From JBBIMP01 sp037444305 (GTDB lineage: Bacteria; Acidobacteriota; UBA6911): 64,000 bases of DNA. A program made the translations under genes and the position numbers. This document shows positions 44,119 to 52,406 of this stretch, piece by piece. The DNA lies in NCBI GenBank assembly GCA_037444305.1, contig JBBIMP010000027.1, positions 12,212-76,211 of the forward strand, read 5' to 3'. The notes under the pieces are model-generated. The model was not told where the DNA came from, did no database searches, and saw only the letters and a program-made list of their open reading frames with translations. Numbering within the stretch: the first letter of the stretch is position 1; each line of letters opens with the position of its first letter.

Positions 44119-45747
44119 TCAGCGGGCAAGAATCCAGCGGGACAGGGTCTCGATGACCTCAGGCGCAACGTGTCCGGCGCGCCCGTATTCCGCGCCGGTG
44201 GATGCCCCATCCACGCGGATGAAGAGGTGATTGAGATCCGGGAACTGCCGGAACTCCACCTGCTCTGTTGTTCTTCCCGCCAGCGCCTTTCGGATGAGCT
44301 GAAAATCGGCATCGAGCACCTGGATGTCCTTCCCGCCGTGCATGACAAGGATCGGCACCTCCAACCGGGCCAGAGCCCCCAACTGGTCCCGCTTGAAAAG
44401 ATCGCGCCAATATTGCACCGGGGCGTAGAACACCATCTCGGCGTCGAGAGCCTCGCCGGAGCGCACGCGCGCGAATGATTCTTTCAGCTTGTCTATTTCC
44501 CCGGAGATTTCCGCCTCCGGGCGGCCCTGGAGCGTCATCTGGAAGCGAATCTGGCCGTAAAGAACTTCGTCCAGCGGGCGGGCCGAAGCCGCCAGCAGAA
44601 CCACGCCGCGCAGGCCCGGGTACTCCGCCGCGACGAACGGAGCGAGGACGCCTCCCAGGCTGTGCCCCACGAGAAACACCCGTTCGGGATCCACTTCCTG
44701 TTGCCCGGCAGCGTGTTTCAGCGCCGCCACCGCATCCTCGATCACTTCCTCCTTCACGGTGACATCCCCGTGCATGTGCCCCTTGAAGGCAAAGGTCCGC
44801 TTGTCGTAGCGCAGGCTGGCAATGCCGGCCGCGGCCAAGCCGCGCGCCAGGTCGCGGAATGGCTTGTTCGGCCCGATGGTCTCGTCGCGATCGTTGGGCC
44901 CCGAACCGTGCACCAGGACAACAGCCGGCACTTTTCCCTTCCGGTCCCGCGGCAGGCAGAACGTTCCCGGCATTTCGTACTCGTCGCTCGGAAACAGGAC
45001 TTCGCGCTCCTCCCAGGCGGCCTCAGCCGCGGCGCCTTCGGGCTGGGCGGCCGCCTCGAACCCTTCCCGGACGATTTCGATGGCCTGCAGCGGGATGGCG
45101 ACACGCATCAGGCGGTTGGAGCCGGTTTCGGCCCACATTTCCACGAGGTTTGCGCCCACCTCGAGGCTGTACTTGTCGAGCCTGATATCCCGTCCCACCA
45201 AACGCCCGGCGTCAGCGCCGGCGGTCCTGAGCGTGCTCCGGACTGCGGCCAGAGACTGGGGCACAAGCAGCCACCAGGTTTCCCTCTCCCCGCTGTGGTT
45301 CACGTAGGCGTCGATCAGCACCTGGTAGTGGCTTACCACGAGGTTGTCCAGCACCTGGGTGTTCGCGTGATGCTCCACGCTCTTCTCCTGCTTCGCGGCA
45401 CCAGCCTGGGCGCGGAGCAGAAACGAGTCCGACTCCCGCAAAGCCTCGATGACCTGCTTCATGCCTCCGACGACCGCTTCGAGCTTGTAGCGCAGCGGCT
45501 GCCGCGCCGCATCCAGCGTCAACTCCTGCGTCATCTCGACAACGCCGCCGGGTCGTTCCAGCGTCGCTTTGCCGGTCACCTGGTAGCCGGATTCCGTCTT
45601 TACGATGCGGAACTCCTCGATCCCCTTGATGCCCGCCCTGCCCACGGTGATGCTGAATTTCCCGCCTGCCTCCTGCGCCAGGCCCGACACGCAGGCCAAC
45701 ACGCCCGCGACGCAGACCAGTACAATTGTCCTTCGTTCGATTTTCAT
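44119..45747 (-). CDS. exported alpha/beta hydrolase
   Basis: A 542-residue protein. Signal peptide about 1-24 (VLVCVAGVLACVSGLAQ). Residues about 25-235 are a beta-rich domain of the DUF-type that precedes many acidobacterial peptidase-like hydrolases. From about 265 comes an alpha/beta hydrolase fold: VLVHGSGPNDRDE (oxyanion loop), VGHSLGG with nucleophile Ser363, HGGKDIQV with the acid, and DLNHLFIR with the catalytic His. It is probably an esterase or small-peptide/amide hydrolase of the periplasm. Confidence 0.85.
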   Translation of the reverse strand: MKIERRTIVLVCVAGVLACVSGLAQEAGGKFSITVGRAGIKGIEEFRIVKTESGYQVTGKATLERPGGVVEMTQELTLDAARQPLRYKLEAVVGGMKQVIEALRESDSFLLRAQAGAAKQEKSVEHHANTQVLDNLVVSHYQVLIDAYVNHSGERETWWLLVPQSLAAVRSTLRTAGADAGRLVGRDIRLDKYSLEVGANLVEMWAETGSNRLMRVAIPLQAIEIVREGFEAAAQPEGAAAEAAWEEREVLFPSDEYEMPGTFCLPRDRKGKVPAVVLVHGSGPNDRDETIGPNKPFRDLARGLAAAGIASLRYDKRTFAFKGHMHGDVTVKEEVIEDAVAALKHAAGQQEVDPERVFLVGHSLGGVLAPFVAAEYPGLRGVVLLAASARPLDEVLYGQIRFQMTLQGRPEAEISGEIDKLKESFARVRSGEALDAEMVFYAPVQYWRDLFKRDQLGALARLEVPILVMHGGKDIQVLDADFQLIRKALAGRTTEQVEFRQFPDLNHLFIRVDGASTGAEYGRAGHVAPEVIETLSRWILAR

Positions 45748-45794
45748 GATGATTCCTCACGGCAGCGTCATCCAGAGGATGCTGGCGCCGCCCG

Positions 45795-46115
45795 TTATGC
45801 GTCTTCTATGACAACCGCCGTGCCGTAGGCCAGCAACTCCGCCATGCCGGCGGCTACCTGAGCCGTGACGAACCGGGTGGTGACAATCGCGTTCGCCCCG
45901 AGCTCGCGCGCCTCCGCAAGCATCCGGTCAATCGCCTGCTCGCGGCTCTCGGCCAGCAGTTTCGTGTACTCGTGAACCTCGCCGCCGACGATGTTTCTCA
46001 GCTGGGCCAGGATGTCCCGGCCGACATGTCGTGCCCGTACGCAGTTGCCCCTGACGAGCCCCAGCGTGCGCACTATCCGTTTTCCGGGGATGCTGTCGCT
46101 CGTGACTATGATCAC
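45795..46115 (-). CDS. YbjQ-family (UPF0145) putative heavy-metal-binding protein
   Basis: A 106-residue protein typical of YbjQ: it starts IIVTSDSIPGKRIVRTLG, continues with GNCVRARHVGRDILAQLRNI and ends AYGTAVVIE. The family forms pentameric rings with no firm function. It overlaps the anti-sigma stop by four bases and so is co-translated with it. Confidence 0.9.
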   Translation of the reverse strand: MIIVTSDSIPGKRIVRTLGLVRGNCVRARHVGRDILAQLRNIVGGEVHEYTKLLAESREQAIDRMLAEARELGANAIVTTRFVTAQVAAGMAELLAYGTAVVIEDA

Positions 46116-46555
46116 TTCTTTACCCTCCTGTACCGGTCCTCAGGCAGCTCAATCATCCTCTGTCGCACCACCGAAACAAAAAGGAGTATCAGGCCAATGA
46201 TTATGGCGCCCGCCATCAATTCCTGCAGCCCCGGGGGCCATGCCCTCCAGGCGAGCACCGCCGCGTATGCTACCCAGGCAAGAAGCCCAGCAACGATCAT
46301 CGCCCACCCGGCTTGACGGGGCATCCGCACCGACAGCGATCGCTCAATCTGCGCCATCCTGTCTTCGGGTGGTTCCGCAAACTGCACCGATGCCGTAAGG
46401 CTGCGCAAGTGCCTCATTTCCTCGAGTGTTGCGGCACACTCCCGGCAGTCCTCGACGTGGACGCGGACCCGCCGGCTTTCGCCCTGCGTCAGCTCATCGT
46501 CGAGAAAGGGGGAAAGCAGCCGCTGCATCTTTTCATGATTTTGGGCCAGGTCCAT
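46112..46555 (-). CDS. zinc-finger anti-sigma factor
   Basis: A 147-residue membrane protein. The N-terminal zinc-binding HxxxCxxC (VHVEDCRECAATL) is the anti-sigma ZAS motif, preceded by LLSPFLDDELTQGES. Two membrane helices occupy about 82-100 and 108-128. It would hold the neighbouring ECF sigma factor at the membrane until a redox or envelope signal. Start ATG 46555 overlaps the sigma gene by 23 bases; a GTG two codons upstream is possible. Confidence 0.85.
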   Translation of the reverse strand: MDLAQNHEKMQRLLSPFLDDELTQGESRRVRVHVEDCRECAATLEEMRHLRSLTASVQFAEPPEDRMAQIERSLSVRMPRQAGWAMIVAGLLAWVAYAAVLAWRAWPPGLQELMAGAIIIGLILLFVSVVRQRMIELPEDRYRRVKK

Positions 46556-47093
46556 AGACACCTCCCATTTTCCTGCGAACCGCCATCCGCGCTTCATGGA
46601 TCCGCGAACTCACAATGTTCACGTTTGCTCCGGTCACCTCGGCGATCGCGGCGTACGACAGTCCATGCCAGTCCCGCAGCAGCAGTGCCTCCCTCTGGGC
46701 CAGAGGGAGCGCGCCTATGGCGGTCCACAGCCGGGCAGTCACCTCGTTTCTCAGGGCCAGCACCTCGGGACCCGGCGCACGCGACTCCACCGGCACCTGC
46801 TCCAGGTCGTGCTCCTTCCGGGTGGCCCTCTTTCTCAGGAGGTCGTATGCCAGGTTGCGAATGACGGCAAAAAGCCACGGCGCGGCATCTCGCGAGCCGT
46901 CCTGCGCCGGCCAATTCCGGTGGAATCGCAGGAAAGCCTCCTGTGTGAGGTCCATGGCGTCATCGCTGTTTCCAACCAGTTGGAGTGCAAACTTGAAGAT
47001 ACCACTCCGGTGCCTTTGGAATGTTTCCAGAACACCGGCCGTGCCGTCCGTCAGTGATTTCACCGGAATCGCCGCTCCCTCAAGGATCGTCAT
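46533..47093 (-). CDS. ECF sigma-70 family RNA polymerase sigma factor
   Basis: A 186-residue sigma factor. Region 2 is at 22-95 (SDDAMDLTQEAFLRFHRNW, then PWLFAVIRNLAYDLLRKR). Region 4 is at 125-175 (LPLAQREALLLRDWHGLSYAAI and NIVSSRIHEARMAVRRK). ATG 47093 puts the start just before region 2; the frame is open for another 65 codons upstream without family resemblance. It heads a minus-strand run with its anti-sigma factor, YbjQ, the hydrolase and the GT-C-like protein, which may be its regulon. Confidence 0.88.
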   Translation of the reverse strand: MTILEGAAIPVKSLTDGTAGVLETFQRHRSGIFKFALQLVGNSDDAMDLTQEAFLRFHRNWPAQDGSRDAAPWLFAVIRNLAYDLLRKRATRKEHDLEQVPVESRAPGPEVLALRNEVTARLWTAIGALPLAQREALLLRDWHGLSYAAIAEVTGANVNIVSSRIHEARMAVRRKMGGVYGPGPKS

Positions 47094-47280
47094 TCCACGC
47101 TCCAATGCATAATACGGGCAAGCGCGGAATTTCTTGGAAATAAACTGGAGTTCCAATCCTGCTGGCGATCCTGTGATTCGATGTTGATCGGCAGGATTCA
47201 CAAAGACAGGCTGCCTGGAGCTACAAGAACTCGGCTGATAACAGCTCCCCGCGGTAAACCCATTTCTTCCTTGATGGAAA

Positions 47281-48477
47281 TCATGCAATCACCGCAGCTG
47301 CGAAGGAGACCGCCGAGCGCGTGGGCGCCTCGTGCCAGATCTCATATCCCAGGACCTGGCCGGTCACGCCGGGCAGGATCTCCAGGAGGACGGCGAGGGT
47401 GGAAAGGCCGCAGACGTTGAAGCGATCCTCCACCCGTCGGCCTTCGGCCCACAATTCTTCGGCTGAGCCCCGGCAGAGAGCCGCCAGCAACTGCCGATCG
47501 TGCTCCTGGAACTCCTCCTGGTGCACGCCGGCCGGGTCCGGGTGGCCGAACTTGGGCCCTACGTGCGAGAGATCCACGCCCGCGACAACCAGGGTCCCCG
47601 GGCCGCAAATCTCCACAAGCGCCTTCAGGAATTCCGCCGCCTCCGGAATCGCCGCGGCCCGATGCAGAACAGTCAACTGACTGCCCAGAGAGCCCACCAG
47701 GATAGGAACAAGCGGGATATCGCCCTTCATTATCGCGCGCAGGAAGAGAACCTGAAATTCAATGGAGTGTTCCCTCCGGTGGGCGAAGTCATCCGGCGCA
47801 AGGCATCGAATGCCCGCCCGGCTCAGCCGCTCTATCGCTTCCGTATCGGGTGGGAAACCGCCCAGCGGGGTCTCGTAGCGCTTGGCGCTCAGGGAGAACA
47901 GCCCGTCATCGAGCCCGTGGCCGGTACCCAGCACCACAATCCGGCGGTAATCGTGATCGGTCAAGCGCCCGTAGGCTTGGGCGTATACCTGCTTCCCCAC
48001 TCGCAGATCGATGTGGGGCGCCACCAGCGCCCGCACCGGCGGAAAGGGCTCCTGCATCCCATCCATCGCCAGTATTCCCTGCATGAATGCCCGGGCCTCT
48101 TCGGGCTCTTCGGGGTAGGCAGAGCCGGCCATGGCCGGCGGCCGCTGCGGAAGCGCCGCAAACTCCCGGCGGACCTCCTGCTTCCTTCGAACGTAGCTGT
48201 CGGACTGGAGTACCAGCAGTCTGTCCAGCTCACGCACGACCTGCTCCGCCTCGGATCTCATGACCAGCTGGTTTCCCCGCGCCCTCATCATCGCCTGCTG
48301 CAGGTCGAGAACTGTGTGCTCGCCGTCGAAGAGCGGCAGGATCGCGGCCGCCTCGGGCCGGAGCATCACTACCTCTGCGCTGAGGCCGAGCATGTCCTTC
48401 ACCGCCAGCACCCTCTGGCCCCCCATTTCCGCCGGGAGCAGTTGAATGTCTGCCCGCAGTCTGGGGAGAATTTCCAC
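47281..48477 (-). CDS. MEMO1 / AmmeMemoRadiSam system protein B
   Basis: A 398-residue protein. Residues 120-398 match the MEMO family, whose metal-site residues are seen in ALVAPHIDLRVG, VVLGTGHGL, RREHSIEFQVLFL and FNVCGLSTL. The N-terminal 120 residues are an extra helical domain (LPLFDGEHTVLDLQQAMMR) like those in acidobacterial members. The usual partners, a radical SAM protein and an AMMECR1 protein, are not adjacent here. It is transcribed in the same direction as, and 187 bases upstream of, the sigma gene. Confidence 0.88.
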   Translation of the reverse strand: MEILPRLRADIQLLPAEMGGQRVLAVKDMLGLSAEVVMLRPEAAAILPLFDGEHTVLDLQQAMMRARGNQLVMRSEAEQVVRELDRLLVLQSDSYVRRKQEVRREFAALPQRPPAMAGSAYPEEPEEARAFMQGILAMDGMQEPFPPVRALVAPHIDLRVGKQVYAQAYGRLTDHDYRRIVVLGTGHGLDDGLFSLSAKRYETPLGGFPPDTEAIERLSRAGIRCLAPDDFAHRREHSIEFQVLFLRAIMKGDIPLVPILVGSLGSQLTVLHRAAAIPEAAEFLKALVEICGPGTLVVAGVDLSHVGPKFGHPDPAGVHQEEFQEHDRQLLAALCRGSAEELWAEGRRVEDRFNVCGLSTLAVLLEILPGVTGQVLGYEIWHEAPTRSAVSFAAAVIA

Positions 48478-48563
48478 TGCCAGTCTCCTTTTCCTCTCAA
48501 TTGGGTGAAGTCGGGAGCCTGCGAGCCTTGTCGCTTAATCCCCGAATTCGGCGTTCCCGCCGC

Positions 48564-50357
48564 TCAGGCCCTTGGCGCCCGGTGCCAGGTCGCAAAGAGC
48601 CCGGCGCCGGAAAGGAGCGCCGCCAGAAGCGCGACTGCTGCTGCCGTCGTGTTGGCATAGAGCCAGAATCCCGTGCCGAACAGAAGCCCGTAAACCAAAA
48701 CGATGCCCAGGAAGACGCTCAAGATGCCCGCCGGCAGTTCCCGGCGCGCCGCCTCCATCCCGCCGCTCCAGATCCCTTCCCGGATGGCCCGTTCCCTGAA
48801 CCTCCTCCATCCCGGCCCGCCCGGGTGAACCTTCAGGAAGAAACTGTACAGCGTCTCCTCCTCTGCCGGTCTGGTAAGCAGCGTGACACAAATCCAGCCG
48901 GCCGTAGTGACCGCCACACCGATGACCAGCTTCTGCCACTCGACCCAAGCCGCGTACCCGAGGCGCGGGTGGACAATTTCAAAATAGACGGCAACAGCAA
49001 AGGATATCACCATCGCCGCAATCTCGCCGGCGGCGTTGATCCGCCACCAGAACCACCTCAGCAGGAACAGGAGGCCCGTTCCCGCTCCTATCTGCAGCAG
49101 GATGTGAAACGCCTGCAGCGCGTTGCTCAGGTAGAGCGCCAGCACCGCTGCAAGCACCATGAGAAAGACAATGCTCAGCCGACCCACACCCACCAGGTGC
49201 CGCTCGCCCGGCGCCTGGTGGATGAACCGCCGGTAGAAATCGTTGACGATGTAGGAGGCCCCCCAGTTGAGATGCGTGGATATCGTCGACATGACAGCAG
49301 CGATGAGAGAGGCCACCACCAGTCCCAGAAGACCGGCGGGGAGGTGGGTGAGCATCGCCGGGTAGGCCATGTCGTTCCGGACGATGACGGCAGACACGTG
49401 TGGAAATGCGGCTTTCAACGAATCCAGATCCGGAAACACGACGAGCGAAGCCAGCGCGACAATGATCCAGGGCCACGGCCGGAGGGCGTAATGCGCGAGG
49501 TTAAAGAACAGCGTGGCGGTAACCGCATGGTTTTCATTCCTCGCCGCGAGCATCCGCTGGGCGATGTATCCTCCGCCTCCGGGTTCGGCCCCCGGGTACC
49601 AGACGCTCCACCACTGCACGGCCAGCGGGATGACGAAGACCGTCAAGAGCAGCGAGGAATCGGAGAAATCGGGCAGCAGCGAAATCCGGTCACGGACCGC
49701 CGGGTGCGAAAATAGCCCGCCCAGCCCGCCGATGTCGGGCAGATTGAGCACAACCACGGCGGCAGCCACCGATCCGACCATCGCCACCACAAACTGGAAG
49801 AAATCGGTCAGCAGCACCCCGCGGAGCCCGCCGAGCATGGTGTAAACCACCACCACAATGGAGGTCAGAAGAACGGTCTGCGCCGGGGATATGCCGAGCA
49901 TGACGCCGCCGATCTTTATCCCGGCCAGCAGGACCGCGGCCATGATCACGATGTTGAAAAACAGCCCCAGGTACAGGGCCCGGAAGCCTCGCAGAAAAGC
50001 GGCGGTTTTCCCGCTGTACCTCAGTTCGTAGAACTCGATGTCGGTGAGCAGGCCCGAGCGGCGCCAGAGCCTGCTGTAGATGAAGACGGTCACCATTCCG
50101 GTCAGCAGGAAGGCCCACCAGAGCCAGTTCCCGGCCACGCCATGCTCGCGAACCATGTCCGTCACGAGATTCGGCGTGTCGGCCGAGAAAGTGGTGGCCA
50201 CCATGGAGACGCCCAGCAGCCACCAGGGCATGTTCCGGCTCGAGGCGAAGAACTCTGCCGCGCTCGAGCCGGCCTTCCGGGCCACCGAAAGCCCGATCGC
50301 GAGCGAGAGCACAAAGAAAATGATAATCGAAAGCCAGTCTATTCCTTGAAGCGTCAT
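48564..50357 (-). CDS. sodium:solute symporter (SSS family)
   Basis: A 597-residue transporter with about 14 helices. It opens DWLSIIIFFVLSLAIGLSVA and has FFASSRNMPWWLLGVSMVAT near 35-55, the family hallmark, then WNWGASYIVNDFYRRF-like sodium-site helix 8 sequence. The C-terminal soluble loop and final helices (560-595) are extended. It lies downstream of galK on the same strand, so sugar, probably galactose, uptake coupled to sodium is a reasonable inference. A palindromic element sits between them. Confidence 0.88.
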   Translation of the reverse strand: MTLQGIDWLSIIIFFVLSLAIGLSVARKAGSSAAEFFASSRNMPWWLLGVSMVATTFSADTPNLVTDMVREHGVAGNWLWWAFLLTGMVTVFIYSRLWRRSGLLTDIEFYELRYSGKTAAFLRGFRALYLGLFFNIVIMAAVLLAGIKIGGVMLGISPAQTVLLTSIVVVVYTMLGGLRGVLLTDFFQFVVAMVGSVAAAVVVLNLPDIGGLGGLFSHPAVRDRISLLPDFSDSSLLLTVFVIPLAVQWWSVWYPGAEPGGGGYIAQRMLAARNENHAVTATLFFNLAHYALRPWPWIIVALASLVVFPDLDSLKAAFPHVSAVIVRNDMAYPAMLTHLPAGLLGLVVASLIAAVMSTISTHLNWGASYIVNDFYRRFIHQAPGERHLVGVGRLSIVFLMVLAAVLALYLSNALQAFHILLQIGAGTGLLFLLRWFWWRINAAGEIAAMVISFAVAVYFEIVHPRLGYAAWVEWQKLVIGVAVTTAGWICVTLLTRPAEEETLYSFFLKVHPGGPGWRRFRERAIREGIWSGGMEAARRELPAGILSVFLGIVLVYGLLFGTGFWLYANTTAAAVALLAALLSGAGLFATWHRAPRA

Positions 50358-50390
50358 ATTCGGTCTTTGGACAGGGATAGCCTGGGACAG

Positions 50391-50481
50391 GCGGGTGACG
50401 GGCTACGCTGTCCACGCGCCGGCAAAATCCGTCGTGCCGCCAGCTCCCGCAAGGCTCGGGACAGCATAGCCTGTCACCCGC
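50391..50481. repeat. inverted-repeat element between galK and the symporter
   Basis: Arms at 50391-50413 and 50459-50481 are imperfect inverted copies (about 21 of 23 bases match), with a 45-base loop. The TGA stop of galK lies inside the right arm. It resembles other GGGACAG-containing palindromes and may modulate readthrough from galK into the symporter. Confidence 0.6.
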
Positions 50482-51655
50482 ATTGATACTTAGCGCCGTC
50501 GACCGCGGCCAGCTTCCAGATTGCAGGAGCCTCCGGCGTCCGCGAACCGAAGGCCTCGGCAAATCGGGCTGAAAGCCCATCGGCATCCGTCACGCCCGCA
50601 TCACAGACGCCGACGATGCTGCCGCCGAATCCGGCGCCGGTGAGTCGCGCCCCGACGACCCCCGGCTGCGCGCAGAACCATTCGATCATTTCGTCAAGGA
50701 TCGGGAAGCTGACCTCGTAATCCCGGCTCAAGCTGTAGTGGCCGTCGAGCAGCAGATTCCGGACCGACTCCCGGTCGTTTTCGCGCAACGCGCGCACCAT
50801 CCCGAATACCCGGCCCTGTTCCGTCACCACGTGCCTGGCTCTGCGGTAGGCTGTTTCCCCCAGCACGTCCTTCATGGCCTCCACCTGTTCCATCGTGGCA
50901 TCCCTCAGTGCCGCTGTTTCCGGATCGATTTGCTGCAGGAGTTCCACCGCGCGCATGCAGGCGCCCTGCCGTTCGTTGTATACGCTCCCCGCGAGCTTCC
51001 TGGGAATCCCCGAGTAGATGGAGAGAAACTCCATTCCTTCGGGAAGCCGGTGGTGCGTCAACTCCAGTGTCCGGCAGTCCAGCAGCCCGGCGTGGCCCTC
51101 GCGGCATGCGCGGGAGGCAAACTGGTCCATCGGTCCGCTGTGGATCCCGACGTAATTGCGGTCGGCCCGCCGGCACGCATTGACCAGCTGGGCATCGCTG
51201 AGTTGCAGACCCTCGAGCCGTTCCAGCGCCGTCGCCACCGATACCTCCAGCGCCGCCGAGGAGCTGAGCCCGGATCCGATCGGCAGGTCACCGAATACCA
51301 GGATTTGCTTACCGCCGATCCGCTGGCCGCCGTTTTCGAGTTCGGCAATGATCCCCAGCATGTACGCCGCCCAGTGCGGGCGCTCCTCCGGGATCTGATC
51401 CAGGTCGAACTCGAAACTTTCCTCCAGGTTGGCAGTCCGGAGATGGAACCTCCTGCCCGGCAGTCCGCCAATCGCCGCCGCGATATAGCGGTCGATGGCG
51501 ATCGGCAGAACGTGCCCGTCGTTGTAGTCGGTGTGTTCGCCGATCAGGTTGGCGCGCCCGGGAGCGGCGGCCACGACCTCGGGGGCACGTCCGAAATGCC
51601 CGGAAAACAGCGCTTCGGTCTTCTTCACCAGTTGCTGCAATCTGCTCTTCGGCAT
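50474..51655 (-). CDS. galK: galactokinase
   Basis: A 393-residue GHMP kinase that phosphorylates galactose at C1. Visible motifs: the galactokinase signature GRANLIGEHTDYNDGHVLP (about 35-55), the ATP loop GSGLSSSAALEVS (about 125), GPMDQFASRACREG (about 170, with the catalytic Asp) and ARLTGAGFGGSIVGV (near 340). Length matches the family (about 380-390). With the downstream symporter it forms a galactose uptake and activation unit. The last few residues are encoded by the repeat arm that starts at 50481, so the C-terminus is not native-like. Confidence 0.95.
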   Translation of the reverse strand: MPKSRLQQLVKKTEALFSGHFGRAPEVVAAAPGRANLIGEHTDYNDGHVLPIAIDRYIAAAIGGLPGRRFHLRTANLEESFEFDLDQIPEERPHWAAYMLGIIAELENGGQRIGGKQILVFGDLPIGSGLSSSAALEVSVATALERLEGLQLSDAQLVNACRRADRNYVGIHSGPMDQFASRACREGHAGLLDCRTLELTHHRLPEGMEFLSIYSGIPRKLAGSVYNERQGACMRAVELLQQIDPETAALRDATMEQVEAMKDVLGETAYRRARHVVTEQGRVFGMVRALRENDRESVRNLLLDGHYSLSRDYEVSFPILDEMIEWFCAQPGVVGARLTGAGFGGSIVGVCDAGVTDADGLSARFAEAFGSRTPEAPAIWKLAAVDGAKYQCG

Positions 51656-51674
51656 CGGATTGCTCTTTAGATCA

Positions 51675-52240
51675 TCAGTCCGGCAGGGGATCCCGGCGGA
51701 TAGAAATGGTTCCCGTGTACGTTTTTCCGCTGACGGTCATCTTCACCAGATACTCGCCCGGGCCGGCCTGGGCGCTGCGGCCCGGAGCCTGCCCCTGTGA
51801 GCCGTCAAATCGAAAGTCCCAGCGCAGGCGGTTGATCCCAGCCTCGCCATCGGTGGTCAACCTGCGCTTCAGGCTGCCGTCCACGCTCGAGATCTCCACT
51901 TCGATTCCGCGCTGCGGCGACTTGAGGTAGTAGCTGATCAGCGCCGAGTTCGCAAAATTCCGATGGAAGCCACGCCGTACCGGTCGAAGATGGGTTCCCA
52001 GGTGGTGCCCGCATTCACCGATTTCCACACGCCGCCGGACGCCGAGGCCACGAACACCATCCGGAAATCGTTTTCCACCGCTTCAATGTCGACAATGCGT
52101 CCCGACATGTTGGCGGGGCCCACGTTCCGCCACCGGAATTCGCGCAGGAGGTCGCTGTCCGAAACCTGCGCAGAGGGGATGACATTCAAACAAAGAACCG
52201 ACGCCGCACACAGCAGGATTGTCTTTTTCATGCCTGGCAC
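51675..52240 (-). pseudogene. BNR/sortilin-like exported protein with internal deletion
   Basis: The 5' frame gives a signal peptide and the opening of a BNR-repeat family protein (FRWRNVGPANMSGRIVDIEA, then ASASGGVWKSVNAGTTWEPI). At about 51965 it changes frame to the family's C-terminal end (ISYYLKSPQRGIEVEISSVD, then GPGEYLVKMTVSGKTYTGT). Such proteins have around 900-1000 residues, so about 800 codons of beta-propeller are missing. This junction keeps only both ends and shifts frame. It is non-functional unless the missing part is an assembly loss. It lies 20 bases after galK starts, on the same strand. Confidence 0.8.
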
Positions 52241-52406
52241 TCCCTCGATCCAAGTTGGTTTCCCCGTGCCTTCACAGATTGCCCCGGTTTCGCCAAAGTT
52301 GGCGGCGATTCTACCACGATTGCGGCCCGATCATTTGGGTGTAGAATCGGGTTCGAGTCCGGTGCTCATGTTCTCGTCTGCCAATCCAATGGAGGGGGAT
52401 TCTGCA

